DNA of 32,500 nt from Conus ventricosus (Eukaryota; Mollusca; Gastropoda; Neogastropoda; Conidae). The notes beneath the pieces are model-generated. The model was not told the origin of the DNA. It ran no database searches and worked only from the letters and a program-made list of their open reading frames with translations. This document shows positions 1 to 11,243 of the stretch, in pieces (the first letter of the stretch is position 1; every line of letters begins with the position of its first letter). The DNA lies in contig CM031601.1 of the NCBI GenBank assembly GCA_018398815.1, positions 9,309,727-9,342,226 on the forward strand, written 5' to 3'. Made by a program: the position numbers and the translations under genes.

Positions 1-34
1 GGCTCATGCCTTTTAAAATCATGTATAAATTACC

Positions 35-71
<37 letters not shown>

Positions 72-324
72 GTGTGTGTGTGTGTGTTGTGTGTTGTGTG
101 TGTGTGTGTGTGTGTGTCTGTCTGTCGTCTGTCTGGTTTGTTTTAGGGATTTTTTCCTGACACACACGGTCATCATGATATGAATGATTATAATAAACAC
201 AAAAATAACACAAACGAAAACTCCAGACCATTCCTGTTGATGAACATGCACACTATGACGTAATAGGTTCGTAAACAAACAAAACCAAGACAAACCTGCA
301 GGGGTAAAGGTGGTAAATGTCACT
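1..324. repeat. TG microsatellite and flanking intron or upstream sequence
   Basis: An interrupted (TG)n tract runs from about 39 to 118. The rest, up to the start of the minisatellite at about 325, is AT-rich single-copy sequence with no recognisable exon. It probably lies in the intron upstream of the glutamate-receptor exon at 2347. Confidence 0.8.
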
Positions 325-2340
325 GATCTGTTCACTGGTTGTGGCATGCTGTGGTGTTGATCTGTTCACTGGTTGTGGTATGCTGTGGTGTTGATCTGTT
401 CACTGGTTGTGGCATGCTGTGGTGTTGATCTGTTCACTGGTTGTGGCATGCTGTGGTGTTGATCTGTTCACTGGTTGTGGCATGCTGTGGTGTTGATCTG
501 TTCACTGGTTGTGGCATGCTGTGGTGCTGATCTGTTCACTGGTTGTGGCATGCTGTGGTGTTGATCTGTTCACTGGTTGTGGCATGCTGTGGTGTTGATC
601 TGTTCACTGGTTGTGGCATGCTGTGTGTTGATCTGTTCACTGGTTGTGGCATGCTGTGGTGTTGATCTGTTCACTGGTTGTGGCATGCTGTGGTGTTTGA
701 TCTGTTCACTGGTTGTGGCATGCTGTGGTGTTGATCTGTTCATGGTTGTGGCATGCTGTGGTGTTATGCCATTGATCACGTTGGTTGTGGCATGCTGTGG
801 TGTAGTGCCATTATCGTTCATTGGTTGTGGCATGCTGTGTGTTAATGCCATTGATCTGTTCGTTGGTTGTGGCATGCTGTGGTGTTAATGCCATTGATTC
901 GTTCATTGGTTGTGGCATGCTGTGGTGTTAATGCCATTGATGCGTTCATTGGTTGTGGCATGCTGTGGTGTTAATGCCATTGATTGTTCATTGTTGGGCA
1001 TGCTGTGTGTTAGTGCCATGATGTTCGTGGTTGTGGCATCTGTGGTGTTAATGCCATTGATGCGTTCATTGGTTGTGGCATGCTGTGGTGTTAATGCCAT
1101 TGATGCGTTCATTGGTTGTGGCATGCTGTGGTGTTAATGCCATTGATGCGTTCATTGGTTGTGGCATGCTGTGGTGTTATACCATTGATGTGTTCGTTGG
1201 TTGTGGCATGCTGTGGTGTTAATGCCATTGATGCGTTCATTGGTTGTGGCATGCTGTGGTGTTAGTGCCATTGATGCGTTCATTGGTTGTGGCATGCTGT
1301 GGTGTTAATGCCATTGATGCGTTCATTGGTTGTGGCATGCTGTGGTGTTATACCATTGATCTGTTCGTTGGTTGTGGCATGCTGTGGTGTTAATGCCATT
1401 GATGCGTTCATTGGTTGTGGCATGCTGTGGTGTTTAGTGCCATTGATCTGTTCGATTGGTTGTGGCATGCTGTGGTGTTAATGCCATTGATGCGTTCATT
1501 GGTTGTGGCATGCTGTGGTGTTTGTGCAAATTGATTTGTTCCGTGTTGTGGCATGCTGTGGTGTTTGTGCCATTGATGCTGTTCATGGTTGTGGATGCTG
1601 TGGTGTTAGTGCCATGATCTGTTCACTGGTTGTGGCATGCTGTGGTGTTGCATGATGTTCATTGGTTGTGGCATTCTGTGGTGTTTGTGAAATTGATCTG
1701 TTCACTGGTTGTGGCATGCTGTGGTGTTTGTGCCATTGATCTGTTCACTGGTTGTGGGATGCTGTGGTGTTAGTGCCATTGATCTGTTCACTGGTTGTGG
1801 CATGCTGTGGTGTTGATGTGTTCATTGGTTGTGGCATGCTGTGGTGTTGATCTGTTCACTGGTTGATGGCATGCTGTGGTGTTAGTGCCATTGATCTGTT
1901 CATGGTTGTGGCGTGCTGTGGTGTTGATCGTCATTGGTTGTGCATGCTGTGGTTGTTAGTGCCATTGATCTGTTCATTGGTTGTGGCATGCTGTGGTGTT
2001 AGTGCCTTGATCTGTTCATTGGGTGATGCATGCTGTGTGTTAGTGCATTGATCTGTTCATTGGTGATGCATGCTGTGGTGTTAGTGCCTTGATCTGTTCA
2101 TTGGTGATGCATGCTGTGGTGTTAGTGCCATTGATCTGTTCATTGGTTGCATGCCGTGGTGTTAGTGCCATTGATCTGTTCATTGCGTGATGCATGCCGT
2201 GGTGTTAGTGCCATTGATCTGTTCATTGGGTGATGCATTCCGTGGTGTTAGTGCCATTGATCTGTTCATTGGGTGATGCATGCCGTGGTGTTAGTGCCAT
2301 TGATCTGTTCATTGGGTGATGCATGCCGTGGTGTTTGGTG
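325..2340. repeat. 34/43-bp minisatellite, about 50 units
   Basis: The first block (325 to about 760) has a 34-bp unit made of GATCTGTTCACTGG followed by TTGTGGCATGCTGTGGTGTT. From about 760 most units are 43 bp, because a 9-bp insert (AATGCCATT or a variant) precedes the 34-bp core. From about 1990 the core changes to one with GGGTGATGCATGC. Early 34-bp units are nearly identical, while the middle units carry many 1-2 nt indels. The array ends 6-7 bases before the exon at 2347, so the distal part of this intron, including any branch point, is repeat-derived. Both strands show open frames inside it, but these are repeat artefacts. Confidence 0.95.
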
Positions 2341-2346
2341 CTCCAG

Positions 2347-2464
2347 AGACCAGATCACACTGGCTGTGCTGCGTCTGAAAGAGGGAGGAACGTTACACAC
2401 CCTGCAGCAGAGGTGGTGGATAGAGAAGGGGCAGTGTGGCGGCGACAGCGGGGGCAATTCCAAG
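2347..2464 (+). CDS. AMPA-like ionotropic glutamate receptor, exon for end of ligand-binding domain (flip/flop position)
   Basis: Internal exon of a ligand-gated glutamate channel. The acceptor CTCCAG ends at 2346 and the donor AAG|GTCAGC starts at 2465. The first base finishes a split codon (probably Arg, AG|A) and is followed by 39 codons beginning DQITLAVLRLKEGG and containing QQRWWIEKGQCG. The double Trp, the Cys that in this family pairs in the S2 lobe disulphide, and the Gly/Asp/Ser-rich end before Lys are hallmarks of the S2 segment between M3 and M4. The exon is 118 nt and stops at the residue before the M4 linker. This closely matches the extent of the vertebrate AMPA flip/flop cassette (about 38 codons, from memory). 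The DQIT start is also kainate-like, but the next exon favours AMPA. Upstream exons lie outside the window, and no second cassette is visible. The ORF running on into the intron past 2464 is read-through. Confidence 0.9.
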
Positions 2465-2486
2465 GTCAGCGTCCGTCAGTCAATAC

Positions 2487-2672
2487 TGTGGCTGCACACC
2501 AAAACTTGATGCGCCGAGGCTTACTTAAGGAATCGAGTATTAATAGACTGGCACAATTAGATTGTTTTGAGAGTTTTTGCTGTGTCTCAAAGTTAACTCT
2601 CCTCATTTTCTTTCAAGGTATGAGCCAGATGATTCCAGATTAAAATCAAAGGAATGGGACTATTTGGGGGGC
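2487..2672. repeat. Dispersed short element, copy 1
   Basis: From about 2487 the sequence aligns with 8267-8460 over about 190 bp. Shared landmarks in order are CTGCAC, ATGCGCC, AGGC then TTAAGGA, TCGAGTATT, ATAGACTGG, TGTTTTGAGA, TTTTTG, TGTGTCT, GTTGATT or GTTAACT, and finally ATTAAAATCAAAGGAATGGGA. Only two copies are in the window. It has no protein coding potential and looks SINE- or MITE-like. It starts about 23 bp downstream of the donor of the exon at 2347. The family name is unknown to me. Confidence 0.8.
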
Positions 2673-2686
2673 TTCCAGCCGGCGCA

Positions 2687-2697
2687 GACACACACAC

Positions 2698-2735
<38 letters not shown>

Positions 2736-2751
2736 ACACACACACACACAC

Positions 2752-2828
<77 letters not shown>

Positions 2829-2917
2829 CCACACACGCACATACACGCAAACGCACGCACTCACCCCTGCAAGCTCATAAGCCGCACACGCAACCACGCA
2901 CAAAGCACGCACGCACA

Positions 2918-2948
<31 letters not shown>

Positions 2949-3013
2949 CACAACACACACACACACACACACACACACACAGCGCGCGCGCGCGCGCGCG
3001 CGCGCACGACACA

Positions 3014-3053
<40 letters not shown>

Positions 3054-3060
3054 CACACAC
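2687..3060. repeat. Compound CA / CG / ACGC microsatellite
   Basis: Interrupted (CA)n from 2687 to about 2828, mixed CA/CGCA to 2920, (CA)n to 2980, a pure (CG)n stretch at about 2981-3004, then (ACGC)n at about 3012-3052. It is nearly all alternating purine-pyrimidine. It lies in the intron after the exon at 2347. The long His/Thr and Cys/Val ORFs here are artefacts of the repeat. Confidence 0.97.
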
Positions 3061-3252
3061 GAGAATCATTGACAAGTATAGATTCAGACTAGGTAGAAAA
3101 CTGTGGAAGCTTGAGCAACTAGGAAAAAATGTACAGTGTTTTTTTTTTAAAATAAAGAGGCCTAGGCTTCAAAGGCATTTGAAAGGACTGGGGGTTTCAA
3201 AGAGGAGGCGAGGGTCGGGTTGGGGGAGGGTCACCAACGTTTAATGCAAGGG

Positions 3253-3674
3253 TATCCTAGATGGTAAAATCCTTACAGATAGAAATTGTAAAGATATCCT
3301 AGATGGTAAAATCCTTACAGGATAGAAAATGTAAAGATATCCTAGATGGTAAAATCCTTACAGATAGAAAATGTAAAGATATCCTAGATGGTAAAATCCT
3401 TACAGATAGAAAATGTAAAGATATCCTAGATGGTAAAATCCTTACAGGATAGAAAATGAAAGATATCCTAGATGGTAAAATCCTTACAGGATAGAAAATG
3501 TAAAGATATCCCAGATGGTAAAAATCCTTGTACAGGATAGAAAATGTAAAGATAATTATCCTAGATGGTAAAAATCCTTACAGGATAGAAAATGTAAAGA
3601 TATCCTAGATGGTAAAAATCCTTACAGGATAGAAAATGTAAAGATATCCTAGATGGTAAAATCCTTACAGGACA
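3253..3674. repeat. 43-bp minisatellite, about 10 units
   Basis: Each unit contains TATCCTAGATGGTAAAATCC followed by TTACAGGATAGAAAATGTAA. About ten copies run head to tail, with 1-4 nt indels between copies. It is intronic, without coding signs. Confidence 0.95.
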
Positions 3675-3964
3675 GAGGACATTAGCCGAAAGAATCTGTT
3701 CTGACATTTAGAAGACAGAGAACGCGCTTACTGCCGGAAGAAGAATGGCGATGTCAAGATCGGGCATAGATAGTCGTTAATGGTCTGCGCCAGTGATAGT
3801 TCAGATGCTGACTGAAGACAGTGTGTTGGACAGTTTGACAGAACGGTCAGCCAGCTCAAATATTTTGGAAGAGTAGGGGTGTGGTCATGTGTGGGTGACT
3901 AGATGTTTAATCTTGCTGCACTATTGTAAGCTTTTGGGTGGATGTCTTGGGGTGTCAGAGAAGA
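3675..3964. other. Intron sequence between two minisatellites
   Basis: Single-copy sequence lying in the intron between exons 2347-2464 and 9116-9237. I see no exon, RNA gene or mobile-element coding in it. Confidence 0.6.
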
Positions 3965-5765
3965 AAGAGGGCCTTGCCCTCATCAAGCCTGGAGAAAAAA
4001 CAACGTAGCAGACATCAACCCGTGGTCGTATCTACCTTGCCCTCATCAAGCCTGGAGGAAGAACAGCATAGCAGACATCAACCCGTGGTCGTATCTACCT
4101 TCCCCTCGTCAAGCCTGGAGAAAGAACAGCAGAGCAGACATCAACTGTGGTCGTATCTACTTGCCCTCATCAAGCCTGGAGAAAGAACAGCATAGCAGAC
4201 ATCAACCGTGTCGTATCTACTTCCCTCATCAAGCCTGGAAAGAACACAGAGCAGACATCAAGCGTGGTCGTATCACCTTGCCTCATCAAACGTGAGAAGT
4301 CAAATAGCAGACATCAACCCGTGGTCGTATCTACCTTTCCCTCACAAGCTGGAGTAAGAACGCATAGCACATGTCAACCCGTGGTCGTATCTACCTGCCT
4401 CATCAACGTGGAGAAAGAACAGCAAGCAGACATCAACCGTGGTCGTATCTACCTTCCCTCATCAAGCCTGGAGAAAAACAACATAGCAGACATCAACCCT
4501 GGTCGTATCTACCTTGCCCTCATCAAGGCTGGAGAAAGAACAACATAGCAGACATCAACCCGTGGTCGTATCTACCTTGCCCTCATCAAGCCTGGAGGAA
4601 GAACAACATAGCAGACATCAACCTGTGGTCGTATCTACCATGCCCTCATCAAACGTGGAGGAAGAACAACATAGCAGACATCAACCCGTGGTCGTATCTA
4701 CCATGCCCTCATCAAGCGTGGAGAAAGAACAACATAGCAGACATCAACCCGTGGTCGTATCTACCTTGCCCTCATCAAACGTGGAGACAGAACAGCACAG
4801 CAGACATCAACGCGTGGTCGTATCTACCTTGCCCTCATCAACCGTGGAGACAGAACAGCACAGCAGACATCAACCCGTGGTCGTATCTACCTTGCCCTCA
4901 TCAAAGTGGAGACAGAACAGCACAGCAGACATCAACGCGTGGTCGTATCTACCTTGCCCTCATCAAACGTGGAGACAGAACAGCACAGCAGACATCAACG
5001 CGTGGTCGTATCTACCTTGCCCTCATCAAACGTGGAGACAGAACAGCACAGCAGACATCAACGCGTGGTCGTATCTACCTGCCCTCATCAAACGTGGAGA
5101 CAGAACAGCACAGCAGACATCAACGCGTGGTCGTATCTACCTTGCCCTCATCAAACGTGGAGACAGAACAGCACAGCAGACATCAACCCGTGGTCGTATC
5201 TACCTTGCCCTCATCAAACGTGGAGACAGAACAGCACAGCAGACATCAACCCGTGGTCGTATCTACCTTGCCCTCATCAAACGTGGAGACAGAACAGCAC
5301 AGCAGACATCAACCCGTGGTCGTATCTACCTTGCCCTCATCAAACGTGGAGACAGAACAGCACAGCAGACATCAACCGTGGTCGTATCTACCTTGCCCTC
5401 ATCAAACGTGGAGACAGAACAGCACAGCAGACATCAACCCGTGGTCGTATCTACCTTGCCCTCATCAAACGTGGAGACAGAACAGCACAGCAGACATCAA
5501 CCCGTGGTCGTATCTACCTTGCCCTCATCAAACGTGGAGACAGAACAGCACAGCAGACATCAACCCGTGGTCGTATCTACCTTGCCCTCATCAAACGTGG
5601 AGACAGAACAGCACAGCAGACATCAACCCGTGGTCGTATCTACCTTGCCCTCATCAAACGTGGAGACAGAACAGCACAGCAGACATCAACCCGTGGTCGT
5701 ATCTACCTTGCCCTCATCAAACGTGGAGACAGAACAGCACAGCAGACATCAACCCGTGGTCTATG
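3965..5765. repeat. 63-bp minisatellite, about 29 units
   Basis: The unit includes CGTGGTCGTATCTACC, TTGCCCTCATCAA and GGAGACAGAACAGCACAGC. Copies at the left (3965 to about 4450) differ by many substitutions and 1-3 nt indels. Copies from about 5150 to 5760 are almost identical. Because 63 is a multiple of three and the unit lacks stops on the plus strand, all three plus frames stay open for long stretches, giving 21-residue protein-like repeats. The array sits in the intron between two well-defined exons of the receptor gene, and nothing marks it as an exon. I call it non-coding. Confidence 0.93.
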
Positions 5766-6540
5766 TATAGATTAGGCATGGACATCGTCAGCCGATCGGA
5801 AAGCTTTAAACGTTACAAATGCACTTTGAGTTTTTTTCTTCTTTCAGATCAAGTTTTGATTTAAAGAAACAGAAGAAAATCAGAGGATTTTCTTTTACGT
5901 TCGTGTCACCTCTAACGACATGAAACCCACTAAAATCAAAATTTCAGGTACGAGTTATTCTTCGTTAATTATCTGCTACATTGTCAGAAGGTCGGCCATG
6001 TCCATGGTAATTCGACATCATCCACATGAAAAATTTGATGATGACAATGATCCATGAGGCACACTATTGGAAACGAGAACAGAGAATGTCGTGCACATGA
6101 ATGAAGAAGACAAGATTGCGCCACCTGAATACGAGCGAGCCAGTTTCTTCAACAACAACAAAAAATCCAGATACTCGATTTCACATGTTGTATTTCATAC
6201 AGTTTAGTCGTGAACTAGACTCAACGTGGGTTTGCCTTGTCTTGTCTCATAGAGTTCCAGAAACATCGCAAGACCAAGCTAGGCCATTTCGTATATGTAG
6301 TACTGGCCCTTCATGCTGAAAGATCTAAGCAATAACTTTAACAGTACCTTACATAGCAGCACAGATTTTAATGTTTATTTTCCAGATTTTCTCGGGGAGC
6401 ATGCTCTCGTTCCTTTCTAGATCACATTTTGTTCCCCTTTCAAACAGTTTTCATGCCTTAGGGTTAAGGACGGGCAACACCTATTCTGGGAGCTCTAGAT
6501 ATCATGAAGATATATAGGACATCAACAGCATGTGTGTTGC
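5766..6540. other. Intron sequence, nothing recognised
   Basis: AT-rich single-copy sequence in the same receptor intron. I searched it for a second flip/flop-like cassette (WW motif, Cys, donor after a Gly/Ser-rich end) and saw none. The last part, from about 6500, may be the 3' tail of the LINE fragment that follows on the minus strand. Confidence 0.5.
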
Positions 6541-6574
6541 TGTTCGTCTGTCGAGTCGACAAGAACTACTTCAG

Positions 6575-6898
6575 TCATCTTGAGCTTGAGGGAAGTGGAG
6601 GAGCTGATTTGTGGATACGCAGATGGCTGATCAAGCCGATGCGTGCACGGAATGTACCGTGACAGCTTGGACAGGGAATGTGGGAGACCTGCTCTTGCTT
6701 GCTGGCGTGGGCTGTCCTTGCCTGTCTCTTTTGTTGCGCTGCAGCTATCCTTTCTTCACGTAAATTGGCATCTTTGTGAATAGAATATTGCCGTCTAGCT
6801 CGATCCATAGCATTTTGTTCCCATGTGTCAGGGTTGATATTAAACGCTTTCAATGACGTTTTGAGAGTGTCTTTGAAGCGTTTTCTTCTGATCTCCAT
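6575..6898 (-). mobile_element. LINE (non-LTR retrotransposon) 3' fragment: C-terminal end of the ORF2 protein
   Basis: An open stretch of 107 codons on the minus strand, ending at a stop at 6575. It reads RRKRFKDTLKTSLKAF near its start, then a DTWEQNAMDRARRQ segment, an Ala/Arg/Gln-rich basic stretch and a C2H2 finger (CPSC, 12 residues, HLRIH). This order (KRFKDTLK, W..A.DR..W/Q, basic linker, C-terminal zinc finger) is common at the end of reverse-transcriptase ORFs of LINEs in molluscs, corals and fish. Upstream on the minus strand (6899-7000) the expected RW.GH.. and GELxxGKR segments are absent, so the copy is truncated at its 5' side, as is usual for LINEs. It is inserted antisense in the receptor intron and is not a functional gene. 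Confidence 0.8.
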
Positions 6899-7674
6899 GT
6901 GAACATGGAGCAGGTGAGGAATTACATTCTTCTCCCTGACAGAGGGTAAATGAGATCTTCTTTGTCTCGCTAGAAAGCACGACCGGCATACACAGTGTGG
7001 GCGAAGTGGTTAGTTCGTGAAGTGTTGCGACAACCTGTGGGCCTGGCGCTGAGCTGCAGGTGTGTTACGTGTCGTCCCTGGCACATAAGGGAATGGATCA
7101 GCTATGGAGGGCAGCCTTCTCCAGTCTGTCTGATACCACCTGAACAGTGGCATCGTCTGAGCAAATGCCACAGATGTGGGGAAACGGGCTGTATGACCAT
7201 CCTTCTTGCGTGCTGTCAGGAGAGTGGGGCCAGGAGAACGGTGGGGTATGTACAAAGGAACGACGAGTCGGGTTACATCAGTGGAGATGAAGGAAGCCTA
7301 CGATTGTCACTGTCGCTAGCGGTGACGTGAGTGTACGGGATGCAAGGGATAGGTGTTGGTAGTGGCATAGCGTGAACTGTGGTTCCGAGGAATCGGAGTC
7401 GAAGCTGTGTGCGAACTGCATAAACTCATCACCGTGATTCCATGATAACTCAGTGGCATGGTCAATGAAGCAGAAGCAAGATCACTGCAACAAGGCATTG
7501 AACAACAGTGTGTTCTGTGGATATCCTGTCAGAACACTGACGACTGAATAAGTCATGGTCGTACCCATGCCTTTGAGCGAAGTCTTGACAATACGTTTTG
7601 CCATCACATTGACATATTCGTTGAAGAACCAGTGTACTAAATGATTATTACCTTAATTAACAGGTCGGGCACTT
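6899..7674. other. Intron sequence, nothing firmly recognised
   Basis: Somewhat GC-richer than the flanks around 7000-7330, with short open frames on both strands but no family motif that I recognise. It could be further decayed retroelement sequence linked to the LINE end at 6575-6898. Confidence 0.4.
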
Positions 7675-7887
7675 TGGATGAGTTCACCACCAGTGTTTAG
7701 AGCTTCAGTCTGCAGCATGGACACTTGGATGAGTTCACCACCAGTGTTTAGAGCTTCAGTCTGCAGTATGGACACTTGGATGAGTTCACCACCAGTGTTT
7801 AGAGCTTCAGTCTGCAGTATGGACACTTGGATGAGTTCACCACCAGTGTTTAGAGCTTCAGTCTGCAGCATGGACACTTGGATGAGG
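7675..7887. repeat. 51-bp minisatellite, 4 units
   Basis: Four nearly identical 51-bp units start at 7675, 7726, 7777 and 7828, plus a 9-bp partial. Each contains TTGGATGAGTTCACCACC and AGAGCTTCAGTCTGCAG. Units differ at a single C/T site in the part I compared. The period is a multiple of three, so both strands show open repeats (MSSPPVFRASVCSMDTW or its antisense) that I do not regard as protein. Confidence 0.95.
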
Positions 7888-8266
7888 CCAGAATATTGTG
7901 TTAAAATTCTGATGGCGTGAAGGGCTACAATCAGAATATATTGGCAAAATCTCTCTGGTCTGTTACCATTTTCCAGCTTTTGAGTAAAAAAAAAAAGTCA
8001 TATCCTTCAGAAAGAAATTTAGATCCAATACAACTCACTGCCATTACTAATCATCAGATAATTCAAAAGCATGCGGAATAGAAGCAAGTTCAAAGGAAAA
8101 AGATAATGATGCGAAGAATGTTCGCTTGAAAACAAAAAGAAATCCCACACTGTCCATGATTCTGTCACAATACTCCCATAACCTATAGACACAGAAGGAA
8201 GAGAAGGATAAATAAGCGTGGTCAATGTTTGGTAAAAGATACGTTGAACACTACATGCTGGCTGCA
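7888..8266. other. Intron sequence, nothing recognised
   Basis: AT-rich single-copy sequence between a short minisatellite and dispersed-element copy 2. No coding or RNA feature is seen. Confidence 0.5.
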
Positions 8267-8460
8267 CTCCGAAAATTAATGCGCCAAGGCCTTGCTTTAA
8301 GGAGTCGAGTATTTATAGACTGGGCAACTGGGCTGTTTTGAGAATTTTTGTTGTGTCTGGAAGTTGATTCTTCTCCGCTTCTTTCATACGGCCTTCATGG
8401 CATTAGCCAGGTGGGTCCACCAGGCAGATTAACATCAAAGGAATAGGATCAATAGGATTG
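8267..8460. repeat. Dispersed short element, copy 2
   Basis: Homologous to 2487-2672 in the same orientation, with shared blocks ATGCGCC, TCGAGTATT, ATAGACTGG, TGTTTTGAGA and TGTGTCT. The 3' end of this copy (from about 8427) is the first unit of the 41-bp array that follows, whereas copy 1 has only one such unit. Confidence 0.8.
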
Positions 8461-8798
8461 TGCTGTTGATTAAAACCAAAGGAATGGGAACAATAGGATT
8501 GTGCTGTCGATTAAAACCAGAGGAATAGGATCAATAGGATGGTGCTGTTGATTAAAACCAAAGGAATAGGATCAACAGGATTGTGCTCTTGATTAAAACC
8601 AAAGGAATAGGATCAATAGGATTGTGCTGTTGATTAAAATCACAAAGGAATAGGATCAATAGGATTGTGCTGTTGATTAAAACCAAAGGAATAGGATCAA
8701 TAGGATTGTGCTGTTGATTAAAACCAAAGGAGTAGGATCAATAGGATTGTGCTGTTGATTAAAACCAAAGGAGTAGGATCAACAGGATTTTGCTGTTG
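8427..8798. repeat. 41-bp minisatellite, about 9 units
   Basis: The unit contains ATTAAAACCAAAGGAATAGG, ATCAATAGGATT and GTGCTGTTG. The first unit (with ATTAACATC) overlaps the tail of the dispersed element. Units differ by single substitutions and one small insertion near 8640. It ends about 320 bp before the M4 exon. Confidence 0.95.
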
Positions 8799-9115
8799 AA
8801 GCTGACACAAAGATGAGGGCACGGGAGAGTGCAAAGGCCTGCATGGTGTCAATTAAGGGGAAGGTCATGTATTTGAAGGTTGCTTGTGATTTCATTGGTG
8901 AAGATCCCCCAAAACAAGGGAAATAATTGGCGAAGACTTGCTCTTTTGATCAAGAATCGGTTTAACATCAAATACTGGCTCAAAGTTATGGTAGGCCTCA
9001 AAACGATAACATGGATTATGTAGTGTTTTAGTGCAAAATCCTAATTGTGGCGTGAGGCCTGCTATGGAAAGATCGTGTTCATTATGGCCATGATGTCTAT
9101 GCTGTGGTTTTGCAG
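8799..9115. other. 3' end of the receptor intron
   Basis: Single-copy intron sequence ending in a pyrimidine/TG-rich stretch and the acceptor GGTTTTGCAG at 9106-9115. Nothing else is recognised. Confidence 0.6.
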
Positions 9116-9237
9116 GGCAAGACTCCGCTGACGTTGAGTAACGTGGCGGGTATCTTTTATATCCTGATCAGCGGCCTGGTGTTTGCTATTATCCTGGCGT
9201 CTTCGAGTTCCGCTGTTTCAGGAACAGGGGTACCAAG
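9116..9237 (+). CDS. AMPA-like glutamate receptor, M4 transmembrane exon (1-nt deletion)
   Basis: Exon between acceptor TTTTGCAG (to 9115) and donor AAG|GTAGGT (from 9238). It starts in phase 0 and reads GKTPLTLSNVAG, IFYILISGLVFAIILA. This is the linker plus the fourth membrane helix. LSNVAG followed by F/Y-I-L is characteristic of AMPA-type subunits. At about 9199-9200 the frame breaks. Adding one base there (a second G after GCG is the simplest reading) lets the sequence continue with V-F-E-F-R-C-F-R-N-R-G-T-K to the donor, the usual basic start of the cytoplasmic tail. The exon is 122 nt. With the missing base it is 123 nt, exactly what phase 0-to-0 splicing to the next exon needs. Read literally, the frame hits a stop at the donor. 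The change may be an assembly error at a GG pair or a real inactivating deletion. Confidence 0.88.
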
Positions 9238-9420
9238 GTAGGTGACGGCGATGAGGACTGTGTGTCAGGGTCGTTCAAAAAAAATGTCTGCAAGTGGTGT
9301 CTGTCGTGTTGGTTGCCATGTATATGGGAAATAACCTTTTTCCTGTCAGGAGGGGGGTAGCCCAAATCACATGTCTCCGTATTGTTTTGGCTACTTTTCA
9401 CACTCCCTACAGTGGAACAG

Positions 9421-11243
<1,823 letters not shown>

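Noticed and set aside
2577..3244. His/Thr-rich and Cys/Val-rich ORFs
   Set aside because: Pure translation of CA/GT microsatellite on both strands; no homology to real proteins.
4371..5864. 497-codon plus-strand ORF with 21-residue repeats
   Set aside because: All three plus frames are open over the same 63-bp array and the locus is inside a receptor intron with sound splice sites on both sides. The open frames follow from a stop-free unit whose length is a multiple of three.
5820..6110. Second flip/flop-like exon, suggested by CTTTCAG and TTTCAGGTACG
   Set aside because: The downstream translation lacks the LAVL, WW and Cys motifs and no correctly phased donor follows.
6995..7330. 111-codon plus ORF and 81-codon minus ORF
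   Set aside because: No recognisable domain, no splice or phase support, and not continuous with the LINE frame. At most they are decayed repeat.
7653..7920. Short repeat ORFs on both strands
   Set aside because: Artefact of a four-unit 51-bp array.
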